Assembly: GCA_002722845.1 (NCBI GenBank)
Contig: PBND01000090.1
Span: forward strand, 1 to 61,093
Direction of reading: 5' to 3'
Origin: Myxococcales bacterium
Lineage (GTDB): Bacteria > Myxococcota > UBA4151
DNA: 61,093 nucleotides
The notes beneath the pieces were generated by a model. The model had not been told where the DNA came from and made no database searches. It saw only the letters and a program-made list of their open reading frames with translations. Within the stretch, counting starts at the first letter, position 1, and each line of letters starts with the position of its first letter. This document shows, piece after piece, positions 8,976-17,658 of the stretch. Position numbers and translations under genes: made by a program.

Positions 8976-9251
8976 ATGCAGTTCGGTGTGATCAAAGGGA
9001 CCGTTGTGGCGACGAGGAAGCTCCCTTCCATGAATGGCTTCACGTTCCGATTGGTGCAGCGGGAAGATCATGACGGTAGGCCTTTGGGGGGGCTCGAGGT
9101 GGCCGTTGATACGGTGAGCAGTTCGCTGGGACAAAGAGTGGTCCTTGTTGGCAGCAGAGAGGCTGCTCTTGGTTGTCGACCGACTTTCGTGCCGGTGGAT
9201 CTGGCCGTCATCGGTATTGTGGACGATGCACACCGGGAGGTGGAGGGATGA
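8976..9251 (+). CDS. Bacterial microcompartment vertex protein (EutN/CcmL, BMC-P) 1
   Basis: A 91-aa protein that matches the EutN/CcmL fold throughout: GTVVATRKLPSMNGFTF at the N-terminus, VAVDTVSSSLGQRVVLV in the middle, a GSREAA segment and the terminal PVDLAVIGIVD strand. BMC-P pentamers cap the twelve vertices of protein-shelled microcompartments. The start lies 5 bp after the gltJ-like stop, and its stop overlaps the second BMC-P start by 4 nt (ATGA). No hexameric or trimeric shell gene (PF00936 type) is present in the window, which is unusual for a functional compartment locus. Confidence 0.9.
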   Translation: MQFGVIKGTVVATRKLPSMNGFTFRLVQREDHDGRPLGGLEVAVDTVSSSLGQRVVLVGSREAALGCRPTFVPVDLAVIGIVDDAHREVEG

Positions 9252-9499
9252 TCATCGCCAAGGTCCTCGGCAGTGTGACCGCTGATCAGCACCATCCTGG
9301 CTACGATGGCTTACCCATCAAAATGGTTCGTCCTGAGCATGGCGACGAAGACTTGATCGCCGTTGATCGCGTCGGTGCGGCGCCGGGCGAACGAGTTCTC
9401 GTGATGCGGGAGGGCAACGGGGTCCGGCAGATCCTGGGGGGGCAGCCCCCTGTTCGCTCATTGATCATCGGGATCGTCGACGAGGTGACGACCGCGTGA
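9248..9499 (+). CDS. Bacterial microcompartment vertex protein (EutN/CcmL, BMC-P) 2
   Basis: An 83-aa second EutN/CcmL protein, clearly different in sequence from the first: IIAKVLGSVTADQHHPGYDG, then LIAVDRVGAAPGERVLVMRE, and a terminal SLIIGIVDEV strand. The ATG at 9248 overlaps the first vertex gene's stop (ATGA), and its own stop overlaps the aldolase GTG (GTGA), so the three are probably translationally coupled. A longer in-frame reading from 9173 would overlap the previous gene by 79 nt and add residues unlike the family, so it was not used. Two different BMC-P proteins side by side usually means a shell with specialised vertices. Confidence 0.88.
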   Translation: MIIAKVLGSVTADQHHPGYDGLPIKMVRPEHGDEDLIAVDRVGAAPGERVLVMREGNGVRQILGGQPPVRSLIIGIVDEVTTA

Positions 9500-10146
9500 G
9501 CGCTGAGGAGTTGCTGAGGGCCTGCCAATGGCTCGACCAAAAAGGCTTTGTTGCCAATCATGACGGCAACATCAGCATGCGCCTCCCAGGCAATCGATTT
9601 CTGGTCACGCCGACCGCTTTCCGCAAAGGGGACATCGGCTCGGCCGATCTGCTGGTGATCGATATCGACGGGAAGGTACTCTCGGGGCGGCATCGCGTGT
9701 TTAGTGAATGGCAGTTGCATCGGGCCGTGTTTCAAGCTCGACCCGGGATGGGGGCGGTGATCCATTGTCATGCGCCTTCATCGACGGCTTTCGCTGTGAG
9801 TGGTCGTGAACTGGCGATCGATTTTATGCCGGAGGCCATCGTGAGTCTCGGGCCGAAGATCGCCCACGTTCCTTATCATCGACCGGGCGCAGAGGGCATG
9901 AGCCAGGCTGTCCACGATGCTGCTCGCGCAGCCAATGCAGCCCTCCTAATGGGTCATGGTCCGCTCGCCTGGGGCCTTGATCTCACCATGGCACTGGCTC
10001 GGATGGAACTTCTTGAGCACCTGGCTTCGATCGCGCTGCGGTCGGTTCCTTTGGGCGGACCAACCCGGTTGCCACCCGAGGAGATCGAGGCATTATCGGA
10101 TAAGCATCGGCGCGCGGGTCTCGCAGCGCCGTCACTTTTGCCCTAG
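9496..10146 (+). CDS. Class II aldolase, L-fuculose-phosphate-aldolase type
   Basis: A 216-aa zinc-dependent aldolase of the AraD/FucA family. All the residues known for FucA fall nearly in register: NHDGN substrate-phosphate loop (about 24-28), catalytic-type E71 in SEWQLH, zinc ligands H90 and H92 in HCHAP, and H154 in MGHGPLAW. FucA cleaves L-fuculose-1-phosphate to dihydroxyacetone phosphate and lactaldehyde; the exact substrate here cannot be told from sequence. Coupled by GTGA to two microcompartment vertex genes, it resembles the aldolase of the planctomycete/verrucomicrobial fucose-rhamnose microcompartments, where lactaldehyde is the contained intermediate. No aldehyde dehydrogenase or kinase follows, so the pathway is incomplete locally. 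Confidence 0.88.
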   Translation: MSAEELLRACQWLDQKGFVANHDGNISMRLPGNRFLVTPTAFRKGDIGSADLLVIDIDGKVLSGRHRVFSEWQLHRAVFQARPGMGAVIHCHAPSSTAFAVSGRELAIDFMPEAIVSLGPKIAHVPYHRPGAEGMSQAVHDAARAANAALLMGHGPLAWGLDLTMALARMELLEHLASIALRSVPLGGPTRLPPEEIEALSDKHRRAGLAAPSLLP

Positions 10147-10201
10147 AAATCTTGCCGAGTTCGGCGCCTTGGGACTAGACTCCTACGGAGAGAGGCTATT
10201 C

Positions 10202-10858
10202 GTGTCCCTTCACCCGCTGGCTCATTTGGCCCTGCTACAGGCCAACTTAAAGGTCTTGCCGGCCGGTGGCCGGACCGCTGAGGCTTTGAAGCGCAACCCG
10301 GATATGGCCTGTCTCGGTGTTTTACTGCTCAATTGTCCTCGACTCGATCCGAAGCCCATGGGGAAGGCCTGGGCGGATCGTCTCCACGGGCAGGACTTCT
10401 TCGAGGTCGTTAATCGTCTCATCCGCCATGAAGATCGGGATCACTTCATTCTAGGTCCGCTGATGCGGCTTGGTATCGGCTTCGGTCTGCTCCATGCCGA
10501 GTTGGTCGATGTGGCCCTCGCAGCCGACCCAGAACCCGAAATGCAAGAACTCGCCATTCACCCATTTAGTCTTTGGCAACAGGCGTCGAGCGTCGAAGCC
10601 CTTGTGCAACGTTTGAATCGCTGGCTGGAGCCCGAGACGGAACTGGCATTGGATGATGTGCACCGTTGGCTCATGAGTCTGGCCGATGCCGAAGCAGGTC
10701 TGCCAGAATCTATTTCGGTTCCAGTCGTTAAAGGAGTTGATCTGGAGAAACTCTCTGGATTGCTCGACACCGCCTTTCAGTCCGGTGAGGTGGATGAAGC
10801 TGGTGCGGAGCGCTTCACGACTGCTATTCTCGGTGACCCTCCTCCGGCTCCAGCTTAG
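10202..10858 (+). CDS. Hypothetical protein, His-rich, all-helical
   Basis: A 218-aa protein I do not recognise with certainty. The GTG start is preceded by GGAGAGAGG (10189-10197). The opening HPLAHLALLQANLK, the GVLLLNCPRLD segment, HEDRDHF and LLHAELVDVALA give scattered histidines in predicted helices. This is faintly like the zinc-dependent phospholipase C / DUF-type HD-like proteins, but the match is weak. No signal peptide or membrane helix is visible. It lies 55 bp after the aldolase and 7 bp before the S41 protease, in the same operon. A cytoplasmic protein of unknown function. Confidence 0.75.
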   Translation: MSLHPLAHLALLQANLKVLPAGGRTAEALKRNPDMACLGVLLLNCPRLDPKPMGKAWADRLHGQDFFEVVNRLIRHEDRDHFILGPLMRLGIGFGLLHAELVDVALAADPEPEMQELAIHPFSLWQQASSVEALVQRLNRWLEPETELALDDVHRWLMSLADAEAGLPESISVPVVKGVDLEKLSGLLDTAFQSGEVDEAGAERFTTAILGDPPPAPA

Positions 10859-10865
10859 AGATCCC

Positions 10866-13808
10866 ATGCTTAACTCATTCTTTCTGGTCTACCTCGTCGC
10901 CAACAGCCTGAACCCTGTTCTTGGGGTCATGTCTCAGCAGGAGGAGGCTCGGCAACTGCGCGCGACCGAGCAGTTGAGTTGGGCGATCCTCGAACTGACC
11001 AAGGGCTACGTGAAGCCGGCTCGATTTCAGCCGAAGGAAATGGTGACCCATTCGCTCCGCAGTGTGGAGTCTGTGGTCCCAGAGTTGGTTTTTGACGAGT
11101 CGAAGTTGCCTGGCCAGGTCTATTTGCAGATGGTTGGTGCGCCTCCCTTGACGTTGAATGTGGAACGCATGGCGTCCATCTGGGAAGCCTTCATGACCTT
11201 GAAGCGCTCTCTGGATTACGTCGCGCTCCACCTGCCTGAGGATGTCAAAGCTCAAGACGTCGAGCTCAAGGCCATCAATGGCATGCTTGGTACGCTCGAC
11301 CCTCACTCTGTCATGTTCTCTCCACAAGAGTACGAAGAGATGAAGGTATCGACCCAAGGGCAGTTTGGTGGCTTGGGGATTGTGATTGGGCAACGAGACG
11401 GTTGGCTTACTGTCATCTCGCCCATACCAGATACCCCGGCGTCGAAGGCCGGTATTCGGGCCCGTGATCAGATCATTCAAATCAACGATGAGACGACGGA
11501 AAACATGACCCTCGAAGAGGCGGTCGGGCTGTTGCGTGGCAGGCCTGGAACCAAGGTGACGATTCAGATTCGTCGTAAAGGTGCCCAGCGGCCCATCGAG
11601 AAAGAACTGACTCGCCGAATTATCAAAGTGCGCTCCGTCAGCCATAAGATTCTCGGGGATGGTGTCGGTTATCTGCGACTGAAGAGTTTTCGAGAAAACA
11701 CCACCGATGAGGCGGTCACAGCCCTGGCGAAGATGCGCCAAGGCGGCGCGACCAAGGGCCTGATTCTCGACCTCCGGGATAACCCAGGTGGGCTTCTTGA
11801 GCAGGCAGTGAGTATTTCGGACCTCTTCTTGAACAAGGGAGTCATCGTCACCACTGAAGGTTTTGGCGACCAGATGAGCCAGCCCCGCTATGCCCACGAG
11901 GCGGGCTCGCTTACAGATCTGCCCATCGTTGTCCTCTTGAGCGCTGGGTCGGCCTCCGCCTCAGAGATCGTGGCCGGCGCACTTCGAAATCATGGGCGGG
12001 CGCTGCTGCTCGGGCAGCAGAGCTTCGGCAAGGGCTCCGTCCAGACGATCATTCCATTCCATCCCCGTCGGACCAAGGTGGAAGGGACCGCGCTGAAGTT
12101 AACCATCGCCCACTACCTGACACCTGGAGGCGTGAGCATCCAAGGGACGGGTATCGTCCCCGATATCCGTCTACAGGCCGCTCAAGTTGAGGAAGATTTC
12201 ATCGCCCTAAGGCCCCCGGAGACGACCCGTGAGTCCGACTTAAATCGCAGTCTCGACCACGGCTCGACCCAGGCCCAGCGGGTGCGGTCCACCATCGCCT
12301 ACCTCGCCGAAGAAGCGATGGATCAGGATGAGCAGACACGGCAGGAGAATGCTGGGGAGATCGCCGAGGATTTCGAGATTCGCTTGGCTCGCCGCCTGCT
12401 CCTCACCGGCGGTGCAGCGAAGGCCGACACCTTCTACCGTCGAATCACCCAAGAACTCGATCGTGTTCGTCTCGAACAGGATGCGCTGATTACCGCGGCC
12501 CTTAAGTCACAAGAGATCGCCTGGGAGCCTCCGTCCCCGTCGGATCGTGGCCAAGGGGTGAAGGCTCGGGCCGAACTTTCCGTGCAAGGCAAGGTGCAGG
12601 CCGGTGAGTCGGTCGACCTAAAACTCTGTGTGGTCAATCCATCGGACAGTGATCTCTACCGTGTTCATGGCCGGACGGTCAGTGCCCATGGCTCCCTGAA
12701 TGAACTTGAGTTCGTTGTAGGCCGAGTCCCGGCCGGTCAGCGCGCGTGTCGGGTACGAACGGTAGAAATGTCTCAGAACCAACGGGCTCGACAGGATTAC
12801 ATCACGCTGCAGATGGATGCGGTGGGGGGCACGGTCGATTCGCCGAAACCAACGAGTCTGCGTATCCTGCCCCAAGGCCGGCCGGCCTTGGAGTATCACG
12901 TTAGCGTGGTGGATGATTCTGATGGTTTGGTGAGTTCCGGCGAAACCGTGAACTTACAAGTGGAGGTCACCGCAAGGGAGCGCTCGGCCGGAAGCCTCCT
13001 CGTTGCCCTGCGCAATCGCAACGGGAGTGCGGTCAAACTTCTCGGTGCCCGGCGACGCCATGAGGCTCTAAAAGCTGGGGAAAGCTGGACCGCAAAGCTG
13101 AGTTTTGAGGCACGGGCTGTCGATCAGGCTCTTGAGTTTGATTTGACGGTCGGTGCCACCAAAGAAGGCGTTTGGCACAGCGACCGAGTCGTGCTGCCTG
13201 TGGTCGCTAAGCCTCTTGCTGCGAAAGCCTGCGCCCGGCCGTATACGACGGCAAGGAGCGGATCACTCCTTCGGCAAGGGGGGTCCCTTCAGGCCGAGGT
13301 GGTTTCCACCATCGGCAATCCGGCCGTCTTCAAATGCCTGGGTCGATCCGGTGACTGGTGGCGAGTCACCGACCGCCGAGGTCGGATTGGATTTCTTGCT
13401 GCAGCCGATGGCAAAGCAGCCCCATCAACCACGACGTTGGCAACGATAGATACGGCCCGTCGCCCGCCCAAGATCGATCTGATCAATCCGGAGCAGCACT
13501 ACGAAGTGCTAGACGGTGTTTTGGACCTAAAGGCTGTCGTTGGGTCGGACGCAGCGCTCAAGCACGTCGTGGTTTATCGCCGTTCTGAGTCAGGTCAGAA
13601 GAAGGTTGCCTTGGTTCGAGGCGCTGACCTTGCGTCGCAACTCGACCTCCAAGTGCCATTGGAGCCAGGGCATAACTTGATCAGTATTCGGGCCCTCCAA
13701 GGGGTAGCCTATGGGGCCAGTGAGAGTTTCTGGGTACTTTCCAGAAAAGGCTGGGATCCGAAGTTGCCGACAAAGCATCACCGCTCCCATGCTCAGGCGA
13801 AGCCCTAA
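10866..13808 (+). CDS. C-terminal processing protease (S41A) with long C-terminal extension
   Basis: A 980-aa exported protease. A signal peptide-like start (MLNSFFLVYLVANSLNPVLG) precedes a helical domain, then a PDZ domain at about 165-245 (GGLGIVIGQRDGWLTVISP, LLRGRPGTKVTIQIRRKG). The S41 catalytic core follows, with S364 in GSASASEI and K389 in FGKGSVQ, 25 residues apart as in plant CtpA. Usual family members end near 400-500 residues. Here about 480 more follow: beta-rich immunoglobulin-like segments, an SH3-like domain (about 785-860, SGDWWRVTDRRGRIGFL) and a final beta domain. The extension may bind peptidoglycan or the substrate. The chosen ATG follows the previous stop; in-frame upstream starts lie inside that gene. 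Confidence 0.92.
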   Translation: MLNSFFLVYLVANSLNPVLGVMSQQEEARQLRATEQLSWAILELTKGYVKPARFQPKEMVTHSLRSVESVVPELVFDESKLPGQVYLQMVGAPPLTLNVERMASIWEAFMTLKRSLDYVALHLPEDVKAQDVELKAINGMLGTLDPHSVMFSPQEYEEMKVSTQGQFGGLGIVIGQRDGWLTVISPIPDTPASKAGIRARDQIIQINDETTENMTLEEAVGLLRGRPGTKVTIQIRRKGAQRPIEKELTRRIIKVRSVSHKILGDGVGYLRLKSFRENTTDEAVTALAKMRQGGATKGLILDLRDNPGGLLEQAVSISDLFLNKGVIVTTEGFGDQMSQPRYAHEAGSLTDLPIVVLLSAGSASASEIVAGALRNHGRALLLGQQSFGKGSVQTIIPFHPRRTKVEGTALKLTIAHYLTPGGVSIQGTGIVPDIRLQAAQVEEDFIALRPPETTRESDLNRSLDHGSTQAQRVRSTIAYLAEEAMDQDEQTRQENAGEIAEDFEIRLARRLLLTGGAAKADTFYRRITQELDRVRLEQDALITAALKSQEIAWEPPSPSDRGQGVKARAELSVQGKVQAGESVDLKLCVVNPSDSDLYRVHGRTVSAHGSLNELEFVVGRVPAGQRACRVRTVEMSQNQRARQDYITLQMDAVGGTVDSPKPTSLRILPQGRPALEYHVSVVDDSDGLVSSGETVNLQVEVTARERSAGSLLVALRNRNGSAVKLLGARRRHEALKAGESWTAKLSFEARAVDQALEFDLTVGATKEGVWHSDRVVLPVVAKPLAAKACARPYTTARSGSLLRQGGSLQAEVVSTIGNPAVFKCLGRSGDWWRVTDRRGRIGFLAAADGKAAPSTTTLATIDTARRPPKIDLINPEQHYEVLDGVLDLKAVVGSDAALKHVVVYRRSESGQKKVALVRGADLASQLDLQVPLEPGHNLISIRALQGVAYGASESFWVLSRKGWDPKLPTKHHRSHAQAKP

Positions 13809-13815
13809 AAACGCA

Positions 13816-13839
13816 AAGGGGGGAGTCACCTCCCCCCTT
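13816..13839. terminator. Bidirectional terminator-like hairpin between ctp and recA
   Basis: A perfect 10-bp stem, AAGGGGGGAG and CTCCCCCCTT, around a TCAC loop. It sits in the 55 bp between two convergent genes. On the minus strand it is followed by TTTGCGTTTTT, giving recA a proper U-rich tail; on the plus strand the tail is poor. Confidence 0.75.
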
Positions 13840-13863
13840 CACCGATAAGTTGTGGCTAGGGAT

Positions 13864-14919
13864 TTAGGCTTCGCCTTCTTCTTCCGTCACGGCGACCGCA
13901 GCCTGCCGGGTGAGCCCCAGGGCGATTCTGAGTTTGCGGTCGAGATCTTGCGCCACCTCTTGATTTTGCTGCAGGTAGGCCCGGGCATTCTCCCGGCCCT
14001 GACCGATGCGCTCGCCATCTGCGAGGCTGAACCAACTCCCCGACTTTAGGATGAATTTATGTTCGAGGGCGTGGTCAAGCAGATCCCCGGCGGCACTGAT
14101 GCCGGTGCCATCAAACATGATGTCGAACTCAACCTTTCGGAAGGGCGCTGCCATCTTGTTTTTGACGACCTTGAGCCGGGTCCGGTTGCCGACCAGCTCG
14201 TCGCCGGCCTTGATGGAGGTGATGCGGCGAATGTCCAGGCGAATGGAAGAGTAGAACTTAAGGGCATTACCACCGGTTGTGGTTTCAGGGTTCCCGAACA
14301 TGACCCCGATCTTCATGCGTAGTTGATTGAGGAAGATCAGCGAGCAACTGCTGCGGCTCACACTGGCGGTGAGTTTCCGAAGAGCCTGGCTCATCAGCCT
14401 CGCCTGGAGCCCGACGTGGGTGTCCCCCATGTCGCCTTCAATTTAGGCTTTGGGGACGAGGGCCGCCACGGAATCGACGACGATGCAATCGACGGCGCCA
14501 GACCGAACAAGCGTATCGACGATGTCCAGAGCCTGCTCGCCGGTATCCGGTTGGGCGACCAGGAGGTTGTCGGTGTTGACTCCGATGGTGCGGGCATAAC
14601 CGACGTCAAGGGCGTGTTCCGCATCGACGAAGGCCGCAACGCCACCCTGTTTTTGACAGTTGGCCAGGACATGGAGCGCCAGCGTTGTCTTTCCAGAGGA
14701 TTCGGGACCATAGATCTCAGTGATCCTGCCCTTGGGAAGACCGCCGATTCCGAGGGCGCTGTCGATACCAAGGGTGCCGGTTGGAATGACTTCCACTTCG
14801 GCAGCCCGGTAGTTTTCATCGCCAAGGCGCATGATGGCACCCTTACCAAATTGGCGTTCGATACTCGTGATCGCCAGGTCGAGGGCTTGGTGACGGGGAT
14901 CTGAAGACTTACGGGACAT
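13864..14919 (-). pseudogene. recA: Recombinase RecA, interrupted by one in-frame TAA
   Basis: RecA forms the nucleoprotein filament for homologous recombination and triggers the SOS response. Residues 1-158 are normal (Walker [24 protein letters not shown]), then TAA (14443-14445) stands where RecA has Glu in KAEIEG, E. coli E154. Translation in the same frame continues with [20 protein letters not shown], the [17 protein letters not shown] region and the acidic C-terminus. The whole is 352 codons, normal length. A single GAA-to-TAA change explains it. A sequencing error, a real nonsense mutation or stop readthrough cannot be told apart here; an ATG 12 nt past the stop could also restart. 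A good ribosome site (GGAG) precedes the ATG at 14919. Confidence 0.9.
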
Positions 14920-14969
14920 TGGGTTTCTCCATTCCAGGGGTTAAGTACTGGATAAATGTTCAACTGTCT

Positions 14970-14991
14970 ATGCTGAATGCCTGATCAGCAT
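14970..14991. promoter_or_regulatory. Inverted repeat upstream of recA (candidate operator)
   Basis: ATGCTGA (14970-14976) and TCAGCAT (14985-14991) form a perfect 7-bp inverted repeat with an 8-bp spacer, 51 bp upstream of the recA start. Its place fits an SOS-type operator, but it is not a recognised LexA box, so the regulator is unknown. I see no other clear element in the 129 bp between recA and the TPR gene. Confidence 0.35.
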
Positions 14992-15048
14992 CTTCCTTTG
15001 GCAAGACAAGCCTAAAGGGGGGGTCTGACAATTGGGGAGAGATGGGAG

Positions 15049-17652
15049 CTATCGAGCCTTTAGAGCCAGATTCCACCGGGTGGCCGCGAGGTTTTCGTTT
15101 AAGGTCTTCTCGGCCTTTTGGTCTCTGAGGAGCACCGCAGCGATGTACAAGGCTTCCGCTTGTCGCGGGTTGTCGGCCAAGATGTCTTTGAGGAGTGCTT
15201 TCATGGGCGCGACCCGGCGCATCTTGCCGTAGCACCTCATCATGCTGACCATGATTCGATGACCGAGGGCCATGTCGCCCCGGCCAATGGCCTGTTCAAG
15301 GACCTCTTCATAGATCTTCAAAGCCTCGGGATAACGCTCTGAGAAGTAGTTGGCCCGACCTTCTAGATAGCGAGCGTAGCGGGTTTGGCTGGGGAAATCC
15401 TTCTGATAGGCCTGGATGCGACTTTGCGCATCGCTGAGATCCTTCGCCCGGCTGCTGCGTTCGATGGCCATCAGCTGACCTCGAGCTTTGAGGGAGGGGT
15501 AGGCCTTGATCAGCTTGGTGAAGGCCGCATCATCCCGAGTCGGCTCTGGGCTGCGGGTGACGATGTCCAGTTGCAGGAGTTGAGGAAGGGCCGACTGGGG
15601 CTCGGCAGCAGAGGCTTTGGCGGTGAAGGCCTTAGCCTCGTCAAATCGTCTTTGGTCCATCGCCGTCCTGGCCTCGATGAGAAGACTGATCCCATCGGGG
15701 CTGGACCCTTGCTTCCGGGCTGCCTTTGCCGCCTCTTCATCACCGATTCGTTGGGCCAAAGCAGCCTTCATGGCGAGGGCTCTTTGTCGGTGGGCCTTAC
15801 TGATACATGCAAATTCCGGGGCCAGCGCTGAATCGTCACAGTCCTTTAAGGTCAGGGCTCGATCAAGGTCTCCCATGGCTTTCTTCACCGCGGGGTTCTC
15901 CCGCATCGACAGGCTAGCGGCTCGGAGCAGGAGGGCCGGGGCGTTCTCTAGTTTTGGAATGCCTTGCTTGGATTTTTCGAGGCTTTCTTTGAGTTGCACG
16001 CGGAGTTGGGGGCGCTCCCTGTCGAGGCGTTCGAGAGCATCGAGGCGAGTGGCGAGGGCCTTCAGTGTTTTAGCTTGGTCTTCGGTGGGCTTCTTGTCCG
16101 TTTGCTGATCAACTTTCGCCTTCAGCTTCGCCAAGTCTTCTTTGAGCGCTGGAATGGCTTCTTTACTCGACTTTTCCGCTTGATCTGCGGTGGCCAGCGC
16201 GGCCTGTGACCGTTTGACCTCTTGGTGCAGCCTATCCGCACTTGAGGTCATTCTTGTGGCGTAGGAGAACGCTGCGTTTGCCGTTCCACGATGGAGTTGA
16301 AAGTGGGCCATCACGAGAAGTAGGTCTCGCCGCGTGCCCCCCTTTTCTAAGGCCTTGTTTAACTCATCGAGAGCGGCTTTGTTCTGGCCTTGATCGGCGA
16401 AGATAAGGGCTCGTTCCCGGCGGAACATCGGCACGCTGATTTTGCGGCCATCAGGGGTTGTATAGTTCAGCGCGGCCTTGGCCTCGGCATGCTTGCCAGC
16501 CTGTCGGAGGACCATGGCTTGCGCTGCCCGCCCGTGCAGGGACTTGAGGGGGAGCTGGCCTGCCTTCAATAAGGCCTCAGCCTGCTGGAGTTGACCGGGC
16601 AAGCCGTATTCGACTTCCAAGCGGGCAAGAGCGTGGGCGGCAAGGCCTCGAGCTTGATCATTCTCGGGTTTGGCCTCGAGGACCTTCTGGGCCAGGGCTG
16701 CAGCCTTTTTGAGTTGCAGCGCACCATCAGCAAGAAAGGCCCGCTCTGCCCCTTTAAAGGTCGCTGCGACGTCTCTCTCCCCCTGAGCCCACGCACCATA
16801 GAAATGGTGGAGACCAAAGAGGAGGGCTGCGACCAAGATGGTCAGGGCCACGGTCACGAGCGGGGAGCCCTGGTGAGAAGCATCGACCACGGGTTCCTGG
16901 AGGGGCACCGCTTGGACTTGGCGGGGGGCCTCCTGCCGTTGCGGTGCGGGGGATGGTTGCGCTCGCTGGGCGGTGCTGGGCTGGGCTCCTTGATTCGGGG
17001 CCGCCGCATTGGCCGGGGAGTTTGCATCGGAAGCGCTCGCTTCGGCCTTTGGGCTTGGTTCCCCCTCGACCGGGGCTTGCGGCTCGATGGGGGCAGCCGA
17101 CGCCGAACTCGGCTGGGCCTCCTCCGGTGCGGCAGCATCGGCATCGAGCGCCACCTCGTCCAGCTCATCGCTGGGGAAGGAGCCCGTATAGGTCTTGGAG
17201 GACACCACGTCCTCAAGGCTCATCATCACCGTTTTGTCTTCTTGGGGAGGGGGGGGCTCTTCTCCCGCTGCGAGTCGGGCCAGGGCCTCCGTCGCCCCGC
17301 TGTGATTCGGCACGGCCTGGAGCACATAGCCTAGCTGGACCTTGGCCTGGTCGGTTTCGCCGAGTCGTTCCAGACACAGACTATAGAGAAAGCGACTCTC
17401 CGAATCGCTCGGACTCTGTTGTAGCGCTTCGGCAAAGGCCTGCATCGCGGGTCGTATTTGGTTCTGCGTCAGCATGACCCAGCCCATCAGGCGCCGGGCA
17501 GCAACGTCTTGCGGACGGAACTGAACGGCCTGTTGGGCCACGATGAGTGCATCGACCATACGGCCGGCACCCACATAGCCGGTGACCAGTTCATGGTAGG
17601 CAGCACTTTGCGGGTTTGCGTCGAAGGCTGCTTGGAGTTGATCGAGGTTCAC
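15049..17652 (-). CDS. TPR-repeat membrane protein
   Basis: An 867-aa protein with a GTG start, 6 bp after the lipoprotein gene upstream. The N-terminal part (about 1-125) has tetratricopeptide repeats in the cytoplasm (DALIVAQQAVQFRP, AMQAFAEALQQSP). An Ala/Pro-rich acidic linker follows (about 130-255), then one membrane helix near 265-285 (LVTVALTILVAALLFGL). A long helical periplasmic region with many more TPR-like units follows (DELNKALEKGG, ALKIYEEVLEQAIG). A Lys-rich coiled-coil interrupts them at about 475-560. It is probably an envelope scaffold; the partner is unknown. It is last in a leftward three-gene unit with two lipoproteins. Confidence 0.85.
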   Translation of the reverse strand: MNLDQLQAAFDANPQSAAYHELVTGYVGAGRMVDALIVAQQAVQFRPQDVAARRLMGWVMLTQNQIRPAMQAFAEALQQSPSDSESRFLYSLCLERLGETDQAKVQLGYVLQAVPNHSGATEALARLAAGEEPPPPQEDKTVMMSLEDVVSSKTYTGSFPSDELDEVALDADAAAPEEAQPSSASAAPIEPQAPVEGEPSPKAEASASDANSPANAAAPNQGAQPSTAQRAQPSPAPQRQEAPRQVQAVPLQEPVVDASHQGSPLVTVALTILVAALLFGLHHFYGAWAQGERDVAATFKGAERAFLADGALQLKKAAALAQKVLEAKPENDQARGLAAHALARLEVEYGLPGQLQQAEALLKAGQLPLKSLHGRAAQAMVLRQAGKHAEAKAALNYTTPDGRKISVPMFRRERALIFADQGQNKAALDELNKALEKGGTRRDLLLVMAHFQLHRGTANAAFSYATRMTSSADRLHQEVKRSQAALATADQAEKSSKEAIPALKEDLAKLKAKVDQQTDKKPTEDQAKTLKALATRLDALERLDRERPQLRVQLKESLEKSKQGIPKLENAPALLLRAASLSMRENPAVKKAMGDLDRALTLKDCDDSALAPEFACISKAHRQRALAMKAALAQRIGDEEAAKAARKQGSSPDGISLLIEARTAMDQRRFDEAKAFTAKASAAEPQSALPQLLQLDIVTRSPEPTRDDAAFTKLIKAYPSLKARGQLMAIERSSRAKDLSDAQSRIQAYQKDFPSQTRYARYLEGRANYFSERYPEALKIYEEVLEQAIGRGDMALGHRIMVSMMRCYGKMRRVAPMKALLKDILADNPRQAEALYIAAVLLRDQKAEKTLNENLAATRWNLALKAR

Positions 17653-17658
17653 AGTGTC

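Noticed and set aside
14940..15040. LexA box upstream of recA
   Set aside because: An inverted repeat is present, but it does not match the LexA motifs I know with confidence. It is listed only as a candidate operator.
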